NCBI GenBank assembly: GCA_014239155.1
Contig: JAAZZQ010000085.1
Span: 186,001-250,000 of the forward strand
Origin: Lachnospiraceae bacterium
GTDB taxonomy: Bacteria; Bacillota; Clostridia; Lachnospirales; Lachnospiraceae
Direction of reading: 5' to 3'
DNA length: 64,000 nt
Position numbers and translations under genes: made by a program. Below the pieces are notes generated by a model. It ran no database searches. It was given only the letters and a program-made list of their open reading frames with translations, and was not told where the DNA came from. This document shows positions 17,656 through 26,491 of the stretch, one piece after another (the stretch's first letter is position 1; each line of letters opens with the position of its first letter).

Positions 17656-17764
17656 GATAAAATAAGAAATGGTACACTAAAAGTTACTAATAAGAGACTG
17701 GCTATGAAAGTGTCTTTAAAAAAATTCAATAAGTTATTGTAGTATACTTAATATTATGTTTCAA

Positions 17765-17802
17765 TTCTAATCGAATAGAACGCATTATTTGTATGCTATA
17801 AT
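17765..17802 (+). promoter_or_regulatory. putative promoter and operator of radical SAM gene
   Basis: An extended -10 (TGCTATAAT, TATAAT at 17797-17802) lies 81 bp before the radical SAM start. Just upstream TTCTAatcgaaTAGAA (17765-17779) is a small palindrome that could bind a regulator. No clear -35 box is seen, which fits an activated promoter. Confidence 0.45.
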
Positions 17803-17883
17803 ATTCTAAAATATAAAGATTCTAAAAATCGAAAGAAAAATAGCGAACACACAAACATAAGATGAGAGGAGGGGAGACTTATT

Positions 17884-19155
17884 TTGAAAAAATCAAGATA
17901 TTTTATTTCGACTCAGATAGATGATTTTGTTTTATATTATAATCTGGTCAATGATACCTTGTTAAAACTTCCAGCAGATAAAAATGAAGGCTGCATCAAA
18001 TGTCTGGAAAATCCAAATGATAGTACTTCTATATATTGGAGTAAACTGTACTCAGATAAATTTATTATTGATGACAATTTTGATGAGTTAAAGGAAACCC
18101 AGAGCAGGCACTGGAAGACGGTAAATAGTGGAGATCAACTGGATTTGACAGTAATCTGTACATTTGACTGTAATAGTGATTGTATATATTGCTATCAGAA
18201 AAATCTTACATTTCAATGTTTGGAGATGAGCGAAACAGATTTTGATGGGCTGTGCACATTTCTAAGTAAGGCTTCCCAGCAATATATTCATATTAATTGG
18301 TATGGTGGCGAGCCACTATTGGCAAAGGAGAAAATACTGCGTTTATGTGCAGAGCTAGACAAGGACAAAAAACATATTTACAGTTATTCTGTCTCGACAA
18401 ATGGTTCCATATATGATGAGAAATTTTTCCGCATGATGGAGCGCTATGGAATGACCAATGTGACTGTTTCGGTTGTCGGTATAGGCGAGGAGCACAATCA
18501 GTTGCGCCCTTCTGACATCTATACTTCAGACAGCGTGATGCGCAATATTATTTTGATGACGCGGCATACCAATGTCATAGTTAATTTGAATCTTTGCAAA
18601 AGCAATATAGAGCAAATCTCAGAAGTTTTTGAAGCGCTTTCTGGATATCGTTATTCCTCCCTTTCCTTTACATTTAGTCGTATTGTAAGCTATACTCACA
18701 AGCCTTGTGAGGAGATTGTATTAGATGTGGACACTTATATGAAACATGTGATTGCGCTGTCAAATTGGGCGTTGGATCATCGGTTCCGAATAAGTGATAT
18801 GAGCTGTTTTCAAAATTTTGGTGTGTTTTGCGGGGTGTATGCAAAGCATAATTATGTGGTTGGACCGGGGCTGTATGTATATCAGTGTGATCGCTTTTAC
18901 AATCCCAAAGACGCCTTTGCGCAGATTGTGAATGGTACTTTGACATACAATCAATATAATGCTGTAAGTAATGAGAAAGAATATTACATTGATCCATATC
19001 AGATAGAGGAGTGCAGAAATTGCAAAATTTTGCCATACTGCAATGGAGGATGTGATTATCTACGGAAAATTGGAAAGGACGCTTGCCCTCCTGAGAAAAA
19101 TTATTTAGAAGATTATTTGAAATTGTATTATCGCATATTTTATGAAGAACAGTGA
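17884..19155 (+). CDS. radical SAM/SPASM peptide-modifying enzyme
   Basis: 423 residues from TTG 17884 with GAGGAGGGG upstream. The N-terminal 85 residues (RYFISTQIDDFVLYYNLVNDTLLKLP) look like the leader-peptide-handling region of RiPP maturases. The radical SAM cluster is C96-x3-C100-x2-C103 (CNSDCIYCY), with an extra Cys92, followed by the WYGGEPLL motif. The C-terminal SPASM region (CRNCKILPYCNGGCDYLRKIGKDACPP) would bind auxiliary Fe-S clusters. Such enzymes cross-link or modify ribosomal peptides or mature other proteins. No precursor lies directly upstream on the same strand. The nearest candidate is the 47-residue peptide. No transporter is adjacent. Confidence 0.88.
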   Translation: MKKSRYFISTQIDDFVLYYNLVNDTLLKLPADKNEGCIKCLENPNDSTSIYWSKLYSDKFIIDDNFDELKETQSRHWKTVNSGDQLDLTVICTFDCNSDCIYCYQKNLTFQCLEMSETDFDGLCTFLSKASQQYIHINWYGGEPLLAKEKILRLCAELDKDKKHIYSYSVSTNGSIYDEKFFRMMERYGMTNVTVSVVGIGEEHNQLRPSDIYTSDSVMRNIILMTRHTNVIVNLNLCKSNIEQISEVFEALSGYRYSSLSFTFSRIVSYTHKPCEEIVLDVDTYMKHVIALSNWALDHRFRISDMSCFQNFGVFCGVYAKHNYVVGPGLYVYQCDRFYNPKDAFAQIVNGTLTYNQYNAVSNEKEYYIDPYQIEECRNCKILPYCNGGCDYLRKIGKDACPPEKNYLEDYLKLYYRIFYEEQ

Positions 19156-19331
19156 TTTTGTGATGTGTAAAGGGTCTTGATAGCAAGAAAAATAAAACTG
19201 TTATAAAAAGTATGCAAAAATGATGCAAATTTGTTTTATGCTAATGATATAATGGTTATAATGGGGTTAGGAAATAACATGTGCAAGTTTCGCATAAAGT
19301 CATTCCTTATTGGCAGAAAACAGAGGTGCAT

Positions 19332-20144
19332 ATGGAGCAAAATAATAAAAAATCAATGAAATTATCAGGCAAAATGAAATGGATTTGTGCAATGGCAATC
19401 TTTTCGTTGGCAGCGGCGTTTTTTACAGCAGGCACAATGATTTTGCGCAAAGAGCTTAAAATTAATCCAATGTTTGCCAGAAAATATGAGATTCACGGAG
19501 TAGATGTCTCTCACTATCAGGGGACAATTGACTGGGGAATTTTGTCCCAACAGGGGCTTGACTTTGCGGTGATTAAAGCGACAGAAGGAAGCACACATAT
19601 TGATGACCGTTTTGATGAGAACTGGCAGGCAGCAGAACAGACACATCTGTATCTGGGTGCCTACCATTTTTTCAGTTTTGATAGTGAAGGGGATAGGCAG
19701 GCGGCTTCTTATATTGAGACGGTGGGAAGTCTGGATGGAAAGCTGGCTCCCGTTGTTGACGTGGAATATTACGGAACAAAGCGGAGTAATCCTCCAGAGC
19801 GCGCAGAGGTGATTAAAAAGCTTAAGGATTTGCTGGATGCATTGGAGAATCATTATCAGATAAAGCCTATTATCTATACGACTTTTACTGTTTATAATGA
19901 GTATATTAAGGGGGAATTTGAAGATTATCCACTGTGGGTTCGTAGTATTTACTGTCCGCCGGCGGTCTTATTTGGAAATAAATGGAGTTTTTGGCAATAT
20001 ATGGATACTGCTATGTTAGATGGATATACAGGGGATCAGAAGTACATTGATGTCAATGTTTTTAATGGAACCCGCAAAGACCTTGAGGAGCTGGTAATAC
20101 AAAAGACAGAATGCATGAATGTCAACAGTGATGTGGAGCAATGA
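19332..20144 (+). CDS. membrane-anchored GH25 lysozyme
   Basis: 270 residues. ATG 19332 is preferred, and a GTG at 19281 in the same frame gives an unlikely charged extension. A signal-anchor helix (about residues 17-36) is followed by a complete GH25 muramidase domain. The first catalytic Asp lies in HGVDVSHYQGTIDW and the DxE motif in APVVDVEYYG, with WSFWQYMD near the end. It should cleave the MurNAc-GlcNAc bond of peptidoglycan outside the membrane. It lies downstream of the radical SAM gene on the same strand after a 176-bp gap, so co-transcription is unclear. Confidence 0.9.
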   Translation: MEQNNKKSMKLSGKMKWICAMAIFSLAAAFFTAGTMILRKELKINPMFARKYEIHGVDVSHYQGTIDWGILSQQGLDFAVIKATEGSTHIDDRFDENWQAAEQTHLYLGAYHFFSFDSEGDRQAASYIETVGSLDGKLAPVVDVEYYGTKRSNPPERAEVIKKLKDLLDALENHYQIKPIIYTTFTVYNEYIKGEFEDYPLWVRSIYCPPAVLFGNKWSFWQYMDTAMLDGYTGDQKYIDVNVFNGTRKDLEELVIQKTECMNVNSDVEQ

Positions 20145-20294
20145 CTATAATACAAAATAAGATTTACTTATAGATATAGGTGCTCGAAGTTTAGACGAAA
20201 AGGTGGGATTATTTGTTTTTCCTAGAGCATTTTTAAACACGCCCTAAAATCATGAGAAAGAAACAATATATTTTACAGTAATTTCCGGAGGCTA

Positions 20295-21968
20295 TTGCAT
20301 GTTTGTATTAAAAGCAACAAAAAAGACGCATCAAAAGATTCTGTAATCTTTAAAAAATCGAAAACACTAGATACAAAGAGTACATTTCACAACGAACATT
20401 TTTATCCTATCTCCTCTGAAGTGACTCAAGGTTACTATGCTGTTTCACCTGCTCCTAAAACTTTGGGTTCAAATAATTGTTCAGTAGTGCAACGTTATTT
20501 GATTGTGGGAAACGACGATATAACTAAAAAGTATTATGAAGATAAAAATAACAACGCTGGCACAGTTGAACAGAAATTGGATTGGTTTGTCACCAATGTT
20601 GCACAACAAATGTTAGTACAGATTGAACAAAAAAAAGTAAGTGAAACAGACCCTGATACGATGCAATACCTTACCTATTTGCAGGGCTCTATCATAAGTG
20701 ATCCAGGATATCTTCTTCGAAAACAGCTTAAAAAATGGATTCGAGACAATGTGGGCGATAAATCGAACTCCCGCAACCAAACTTTTGGGCAAAAATTTCA
20801 GCCAAGAGTATACTATAATTATTATGATTTGGCTGTCGCTCTTATTGGATGGGTTGATGCTAAAGCAAATCGACGCCGAGAGAAAAAGATTGCACATGAA
20901 ATTATGAAAGATAAAGAAGTTGAGTCTTATTTAAATTTAGTATTTTTGCGTATAAGAGAATTTATCTATAGCCACCCAAAGCATAAGGAAATTAAAACTG
21001 AAATCCAAAATCCAAATCGGAAAATTATCGCATATCATGTTGGCAATCCAGAATGTAAGCCCAATAAGTGGGCGATTTATAAATCATATTTTGATCATAG
21101 CATTAACAGGGGAACACATCTTCCTAAGCATTGGGATGTTTTGAAGCATCCTGATAAGTATGATATCCGACAAAAAACAGGAGTTCTTCATGATCTAATG
21201 CACTATTTTTTGGAAAAATTTGGCGATGCATTTTTATTTAATGGGCTTCCCCCATTTCAAGCAACAACCCTTCGTGGGCGAGAGAATTATAACCGTCCGG
21301 AAAATTCTCAGATCCGAGGGGATAGGATATTGGCGAAAAAAGGAGGAACTCCATTAAATCTTGCTACACAGGTAAAATATAGCAGTGAAGAGCAACATGA
21401 TAGCTATCAATATGCGCGTCGAAAACATCTTCCTATGTATGGAAGACATTCGTACTCAGCAGCTAGAATGATGGGACTCGCAAAACAGACAGGAGCGACA
21501 CCACAAGAGATTAGTGCTGTAAGCTGGGCGATTATGGCTTATTGGCGGATTCATTATGACCACACCAGCATTCCCTATCATACCACCCACGAAATTATGG
21601 ATTTCACTCCTGCATTTGGATTAGATTATGATCCACAAAACCATCTTGCAGGTTTTGATATCTTGCGGAAGAAAAAATTTTTAAATTTTTTGATTTCAAA
21701 TGTACATTCGGATCCACAGATACTTCAGGCATTAATGTCTTATCATGATAACGATTTAGATAGAGCTAAATTTCTTCTTGCTCACTCAAAAGTGTGGACT
21801 ATACCTAAGATCATGCATTACTTAAGAACTACTAAACTGCCATTTGACCAGTTCCGGCAACTTCCAATAAATAAGTTGTGCAAATTCTTTAATTACAATA
21901 AGGAAAATAAACAACTGTTTCAAATGTTACCATTGAGGCGGCAAAACTATATCAATCAAAAACGGTAG
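20295..21968 (+). CDS. toxin- or cargo-like protein of unknown function
   Basis: About 557 residues, no signal peptide or membrane segment. A short disordered N-terminus ends in NCSVVQRYLIVG. VQR strings of this kind are frequent in DUF4157-type and contractile-injection cargo proteins, which makes such a role possible but unproven. The rest is His/Tyr-rich, with HDLMHYFLEKFGD, YGRHSYSAARMMG and WAIMAYWRIHYDHTSIPYHTTHEIMD. The annotated frame begins at TTG 20295, only 3 nt after GGAGG, whereas ATG 20299, at ideal spacing, lies in another frame. Adding one A to the A6 run at 20319-20324 would join ATG 20299 (MFVLKATKKDASKD) to the long frame. Confidence 0.65.
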   Translation: MHVCIKSNKKDASKDSVIFKKSKTLDTKSTFHNEHFYPISSEVTQGYYAVSPAPKTLGSNNCSVVQRYLIVGNDDITKKYYEDKNNNAGTVEQKLDWFVTNVAQQMLVQIEQKKVSETDPDTMQYLTYLQGSIISDPGYLLRKQLKKWIRDNVGDKSNSRNQTFGQKFQPRVYYNYYDLAVALIGWVDAKANRRREKKIAHEIMKDKEVESYLNLVFLRIREFIYSHPKHKEIKTEIQNPNRKIIAYHVGNPECKPNKWAIYKSYFDHSINRGTHLPKHWDVLKHPDKYDIRQKTGVLHDLMHYFLEKFGDAFLFNGLPPFQATTLRGRENYNRPENSQIRGDRILAKKGGTPLNLATQVKYSSEEQHDSYQYARRKHLPMYGRHSYSAARMMGLAKQTGATPQEISAVSWAIMAYWRIHYDHTSIPYHTTHEIMDFTPAFGLDYDPQNHLAGFDILRKKKFLNFLISNVHSDPQILQALMSYHDNDLDRAKFLLAHSKVWTIPKIMHYLRTTKLPFDQFRQLPINKLCKFFNYNKENKQLFQMLPLRRQNYINQKR

Positions 21969-22052
21969 TGTTGTATTGTGTAAGGAACGGTGAAAAAATC
22001 CATAAAACATAGGATTCCGAGAGTCTATCATACATAAAAAGGAGGAAGGGGT

Positions 22053-22814
22053 ATGGAGATTATTTCAACGACAGTGATGGCGAAAGATGAGAAGATGGTC
22101 ACTTTGACAATTGCGTTGTCAGAGGGGGAACAGATTAAAAAGGGTGACGAATTAGAGCTGGCACAAATGGATGGAGGCACTATAACACGAAAGGTATTAT
22201 GTGTCAATCAATGGTGTTACAAGGATATAGAAGATGTATGTACATGTACATATTGCACCGAAGAAGATGGAAACCTACCAGTGATTGGACCTTGCCGCGC
22301 GGAATTGACATTTTACGATGTTGATACACATGCGCTAGATTCGGAAGAAAATAGGGCGACACAGGAATTTCTGCGATTGTTTCAGGAAACGACTTGCATT
22401 ACGCCTTATCGAGAGCTGCAGATGGGTTCACAGAGCATTTATGATAATATACAAGAGGGATATACAGTACCAGAACGTGTGATTTTGTATTTGCAGACAA
22501 AACGTCTTTTTACTATGGCGCTTGGAGTTTATGCGCATCCGTTTAAAAAGGATGTGGATTTATTAGGACCTTATATGTATACAGATGGAATATATTATTG
22601 GGACAGAGATACGTGGAAATACGTTGTAAAATATGGTTTAAAGCTTCCTGAAGATTTTATAGTACATGTTATGTCAGAGGAAGGGGAGGCCTTTTTGAAG
22701 TCTATGTCAGGCAAGGATTCTTGGCAGGAACAACTTGAGGAATTGAAACAGCAGAAAAATACACTTTGTCTTTTGCCAGATGATGCCGGCGACAGTTCCC
22801 TTGAGGCGTTCTAA
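22053..22814 (+). CDS. conserved-looking hypothetical protein
   Basis: 253 residues, start ATG 22053 behind AAGGAGGAAGGGG. Soluble, with no signal. Region 10-45 looks like a small beta domain (VTLTIALSEGEQIKKGDELELAQ). A Cys cluster CTCTYC lies near residue 64. A later region reads GVYAHPFKKDVDLLGPYMYTDGIYYWDRDTWKYVVKYGLKLPEDF. I recognise no family. The TDGIYYWDRDTWKYV stretch is reminiscent of immunity-type proteins, and the position behind a toxin-like gene fits that idea, but this is only a hypothesis. Confidence 0.7.
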   Translation: MEIISTTVMAKDEKMVTLTIALSEGEQIKKGDELELAQMDGGTITRKVLCVNQWCYKDIEDVCTCTYCTEEDGNLPVIGPCRAELTFYDVDTHALDSEENRATQEFLRLFQETTCITPYRELQMGSQSIYDNIQEGYTVPERVILYLQTKRLFTMALGVYAHPFKKDVDLLGPYMYTDGIYYWDRDTWKYVVKYGLKLPEDFIVHVMSEEGEAFLKSMSGKDSWQEQLEELKQQKNTLCLLPDDAGDSSLEAF

Positions 22815-22917
22815 TGTTTAAACATACGCGAAAGAATTATAGAAAGAACCATATCAGGAGATCTGATTTTCCAGAGTCGGTTAATGTTCTAATATTTAGA
22901 TACACCCTAAAGAACCA

Positions 22918-22981
22918 TAAGAATCTGTAGAAAAATAGGAGGCATATTTTGATTTGTATCACTTATTTTCCTACAGATCTT
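22918..22981. terminator. bidirectional hairpin between convergent genes
   Basis: AAGAATCTGTAG followed by AAAAATA pairs, with one or two mismatches, with TATTTTCCTACAGATCTT across a 25-30 nt loop. It lies between convergent genes ending at 22814 and 22985. Confidence 0.5.
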
Positions 22982-22984
22982 AAA

Positions 22985-23971
22985 TTATTTCTTTTTGATA
23001 GGTAGCAACAAATCTAATTGCCCGTCAATGCCATTTTCTGGCCACCCCATGCAAGAGGCATAAACCCAATTGAGATGCTCTTCAAGACAACCACCCATTA
23101 TTTCGTCGCCCAGTGCGCTGTAATTTGCTGTGTAAACGGGATTTTCTTCTACCCATTTTTGAAGGTTGTTCCAATACTGAAATTCAGGAAAGTTGATTGT
23201 AAAAGCGGCGTAAAGCCCACCATCAAAGGTCTTTTTTACAAGCGGTTTTGGAATCTCCATATTGTCAGGTACTGTTACCCATACTTCGTAGCCGTAAACG
23301 CCGTCTGCGCGCACATTGGGGTTTGGGTGATTGAAACCGAACATTCTTGCGTCGGGTTTTATTTCATAGAGTTTGTTTTCTCTGACAAATTTGTCTAGAA
23401 TAGCACCTGCGTTTTCCTCTGGGGTTTCTCCAATGTAATGATATGTTGCCACTGTACATGGTGGTAGTAGAACATATCGAACACACAAGGTCTTACTTAA
23501 AGTTTCTTCTGCTTTGTTTAATTCATTCATATTTATATGCTCCTTTAAATTATTTTTAGAAAGAACAAGAGTTTGCACTGCCTTTGCAATCTCTATATCG
23601 TCAAGAAGACTTGAACTGAAATTGCACGCATGGCTAATTTCAAGCCGCTTCATAAACATTTGTAACAGACTTCTGATTTTGTCAAGTGCTGCAATTTCTT
23701 CATTTAGTGCTAAAATATTGTCTTCAAGAATTTGTAGAGATTTTCTTTTATCATCATCTTGCAAAATAACTGAAATCTGTCCTAATGGAATACGCAATTT
23801 TCGTAGGATTAAAATTTGTTGAATCCTGCGCTGCGCAACTTCATCATATGTCCGATAGGCATATTCCTCTTTCCGAACAGAGTATATCAACCCGATTTTT
23901 TCATAGTGCCGCAACATTCTTGGTGTGATATCATATAGCTTTGATACTTGGGTTATCGTAAGATTATTCAT
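22985..23971 (-). CDS. MerR-family regulator with effector-binding (GyrI-like) domain
   Basis: 328 residues on the reverse strand. The N-terminal winged helix (LTITQVSKLYDITPRMLRHYEKIGLI) and the RILILRKLRIPLGQISVIL helix are classic MerR. A coiled-coil dimerisation helix runs to about residue 115. The C-terminal half (about 160-325) resembles the AraC/BltR-type effector-binding fold (CTVATYHYIGETPEENAGAI, YGYEVWVTVPDN, GGLYAAFTI, WNNLQKWVEENP, CLEEHLNW), which binds small hydrophobic molecules. It probably controls itself and perhaps the divergent CPBP-MATE genes. The promoter has the operator described at 23998. Confidence 0.92.
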   Translation of the reverse strand: MNNLTITQVSKLYDITPRMLRHYEKIGLIYSVRKEEYAYRTYDEVAQRRIQQILILRKLRIPLGQISVILQDDDKRKSLQILEDNILALNEEIAALDKIRSLLQMFMKRLEISHACNFSSSLLDDIEIAKAVQTLVLSKNNLKEHINMNELNKAEETLSKTLCVRYVLLPPCTVATYHYIGETPEENAGAILDKFVRENKLYEIKPDARMFGFNHPNPNVRADGVYGYEVWVTVPDNMEIPKPLVKKTFDGGLYAAFTINFPEFQYWNNLQKWVEENPVYTANYSALGDEIMGGCLEEHLNWVYASCMGWPENGIDGQLDLLLPIKKK

Positions 23972-23997
23972 GATCCGTTCTCCTTTCTAACTTTTAG

Positions 23998-24026
23998 TGT
24001 ATAGGTTGACACTGTGTCAAAGTCAA
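23998..24026 (-). promoter_or_regulatory. MerR promoter with operator in the spacer
   Basis: On the reverse strand, -35 TTGACT (complement of 24021-24026) and -10 TATACA (complement of 23998-24003) are 17 bp apart. The spacer is filled by the palindrome TTGACAC-A-GTGTCAA (24006-24020). A dyad between -35 and -10 is how MerR-type regulators bind, so autoregulation is likely. Confidence 0.7.
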
Positions 24027-24157
24027 GTTTTTTAAGAATTTTTTTCTAATTACTTTTTCTGTGTGTAAATTTATACAACAGGGTTTGACAGAATGCGACG
24101 GGCGTGTTACGGTATAGGAAATGAATTTTGGCAAGTGGCAGCAATAGGAGGAACATT

Positions 24158-25027
24158 ATGGAGCATAATAAGAAGGAAAGTATCGGCAAAAAGTTTGTGG
24201 AGGGAATTTTACTTAGCGCTGAGATTATGGCACTGTTTTTGTTGTTACAGTTTCTGGTCAGTGTGGTAGGAGTCATGGCGGCTACAACTGCATGTATCAT
24301 TCTGGATGGAGGAGATATTATGCAGGCGCAGTACGCTGCGATGAAGATTGTGATGGACAGTAATTTTATGACAATGTTGACCGTTGTGGCGACGTTTATA
24401 TCGCTGATTTTTTCAGTGTCAGCATATTGGATTATCTGGGGCAGAAAAAGGACTGCGCAGGACAAGCAGTATTTTCGGGAGAAGGGGTTGCGGCTACGCA
24501 CATTTTCTATGATAGTGATAGGAAGCTGCGGTCTGTATTATCTGGCAATTTTAATTGTTGTTGTGATTGCTATGGTCAATCCAGAGCTGACAGAAAATTA
24601 TAATGAAATGATGGAATTTACGCTTGGCGGCAGTGAGATACTGGTAGTGATTGCCGCGGTAATTTTGGCACCAATCAACGAAGAATGTATTATGAGAGGC
24701 CTTGTCTTAAAAAATTTGCAAAGACATTTCTCAACGCCGGTTGTGATAGTGATACAGGCGATTTTGTTCGGAATTTTACATGCAAATTGGGTACAGGGAA
24801 TTTATGTGCTTCCAGTTGGTGCAGCACTTGGGTATGTGGCAGTGAAATGCAGGTCTGTGCTTCCTAGTATTTTTATGCATTTATTTTACAATGCGCTCTC
24901 ATTTGTGGTGGGAATGCTTCCAGAAATTTGTCAGACTGGTGGTTTTGCCATCGGAACAGTTGTGATAAGTGCAGCGGCAGTATTGTATTTGGGAAAGTCA
25001 GCGCGCACAGAGGTTTGTGATAGTTAA
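24158..25027 (+). CDS. CPBP-family intramembrane metalloprotease
   Basis: 289 residues; ATG 24158 behind TAGGAGGA. Seven to eight hydrophobic segments. The three ABI/CPBP motifs are present: NEECIMRG (Glu-Glu-x3-Arg), FGILHANW (Phe-x3-His) and MHLFYNA (His-x3-Asn). These form the active site of Rce1-like glutamic/metal proteases, and some members give self-immunity to bacteriocins or process peptides. The next gene, a MATE pump, starts 13 bp after the stop, so the two form an operon. Divergent from the MerR gene. Confidence 0.9.
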   Translation: MEHNKKESIGKKFVEGILLSAEIMALFLLLQFLVSVVGVMAATTACIILDGGDIMQAQYAAMKIVMDSNFMTMLTVVATFISLIFSVSAYWIIWGRKRTAQDKQYFREKGLRLRTFSMIVIGSCGLYYLAILIVVVIAMVNPELTENYNEMMEFTLGGSEILVVIAAVILAPINEECIMRGLVLKNLQRHFSTPVVIVIQAILFGILHANWVQGIYVLPVGAALGYVAVKCRSVLPSIFMHLFYNALSFVVGMLPEICQTGGFAIGTVVISAAAVLYLGKSARTEVCDS

Positions 25028-25040
25028 GGAGAGATATATT

Positions 25041-26429
25041 ATGACAAATAATAAAGTAGACAAGCGAACCAGCTTATTTGAGAACGTGCCAATACCAAAA
25101 GCGGTTGCGGCATTGTGTGTTCCCACGATTATTAGCTCGTTGGTGATGGTACTTTACAATTTGGCAGATACGTATTTTGTCGGCATTTTAAATGATCCAG
25201 TTCAAAATGCGGCAGTGACACTTGCGGGACCAGTACTTCTTGCATTTAATGCAATCAACAATTTGTTTGGTGTGGGCAGCTCGAGTATGATGAGCCGGGC
25301 GCTTGGGCGCAAAGATTATGATACAGTACATCGAAGTTCTGCCTTTGGATTCTACTGTGCGCTGGTGTGTGGTGTGTTATTTTCGCTGCTTTGTACGATT
25401 GGAAAGACGCCTCTTTTGGCCCTTTTGGGGGCGGATGCAGTGACAGTGCAGGCAACGGCGGCGTATATGCGATGGACCGTTACATTTGGCGCAGTTCCAG
25501 CAATCCTAAATGTCGTTTTGGCATATATGGTGCGCGCTGAGGGTGCCGCGTTCCATGCAAGTATCGGAACAATGAGCGGGTGTCTTTTAAATATTGTGTT
25601 GGACCCAATTTTTATTCTTCCGTGGGGAATGAATATGGGGGCAGCAGGGGCTGGCCTTGCGACCTTTATCTCAAACTGTGTTGCATGTATTTACTTTTTT
25701 GTGTTAATTTATATTAGGCGGAATACAACTTGTGTCTGTATCCGACCAGATAAATTTTGCCTGCGCGGAGCGATTGTGCTTGGCGTGTGTGGCGTGGGAA
25801 TCCCAGCTTCGATACAGAATCTGTTAAATGTGACAGGAATGACAATACTAAATAATTTTACATCTGTATTTGGAGCGGACGCAGTGGCAGCAATTGGAAT
25901 TACGCAGAAGATTTATATGGTGCCAATGTATATTTGTATGGGAATTTCTCAGGGAATTATGCCGCTTGTAAGTTATAATTATGCGAGTGGCAATCAAAAG
26001 CGCATGAAGTCGGCGATTGTGTTTGCCGGGGAGATTAGCATAGGATTTATCACAGCGGCAGCAGTATTTTTCTATATTGATGCGGAAGGCGTCGTACATT
26101 TTTTTATGGACAATCCAGCGATTATCGCCTATGGAATCCGCTTTCTGCGCGGCTTTTGCCTTGGGCTGCCATTTCTTTGTATGGATTTTCTTGCAGTCGG
26201 CGTGTTTCAGGCGCTTGGCTATGGGAAAAATGCGCTTGTTTTTGCCATTATGAGAAAAATTGTGCTTGAGATACCAGCGCTGTATCTGTTGAATTATTTA
26301 TTTCCGCTGTATGGGCTTGCCTACGCGCAGTTTGTCGCGGAACTTGTGCTTGCAATTGCGGCTGTTGTACAGCTTTTGCTAATCTTTCGCAGACTGGGTA
26401 GGAAACAAGAGTATCTTGAGGATGTATAA
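25041..26429 (+). CDS. MATE family efflux transporter
   Basis: 462 residues, start ATG 25041 with GGAGAG upstream. The frame extends back to 24969, but that part overlaps the CPBP gene. Twelve hydrophobic helices in two bundles. MATE signatures: AVAALCVPTIISSLVMVLYNLADTYFVG in helix 1 and the FGADAVAAIGITQKI repeat in the second half. It should export cationic compounds using Na+ or H+. It is of the MepA-like type, which in other Firmicutes is under MarR or MerR control. Confidence 0.92.
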   Translation: MTNNKVDKRTSLFENVPIPKAVAALCVPTIISSLVMVLYNLADTYFVGILNDPVQNAAVTLAGPVLLAFNAINNLFGVGSSSMMSRALGRKDYDTVHRSSAFGFYCALVCGVLFSLLCTIGKTPLLALLGADAVTVQATAAYMRWTVTFGAVPAILNVVLAYMVRAEGAAFHASIGTMSGCLLNIVLDPIFILPWGMNMGAAGAGLATFISNCVACIYFFVLIYIRRNTTCVCIRPDKFCLRGAIVLGVCGVGIPASIQNLLNVTGMTILNNFTSVFGADAVAAIGITQKIYMVPMYICMGISQGIMPLVSYNYASGNQKRMKSAIVFAGEISIGFITAAAVFFYIDAEGVVHFFMDNPAIIAYGIRFLRGFCLGLPFLCMDFLAVGVFQALGYGKNALVFAIMRKIVLEIPALYLLNYLFPLYGLAYAQFVAELVLAIAAVVQLLLIFRRLGRKQEYLEDV

Positions 26430-26491
26430 CAGACCAAAGAACGGACAATGCTCATTTAGGGGCTTTTTGATAAAACAGGGAGGATAAAAAG

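Noticed and set aside
17704-17739. 11-residue ORF MKVSLKKFNKLL upstream of the radical SAM gene as RiPP precursor
   Set aside because: No usable ribosome site, too short for leader plus core, and no conservation evidence available.
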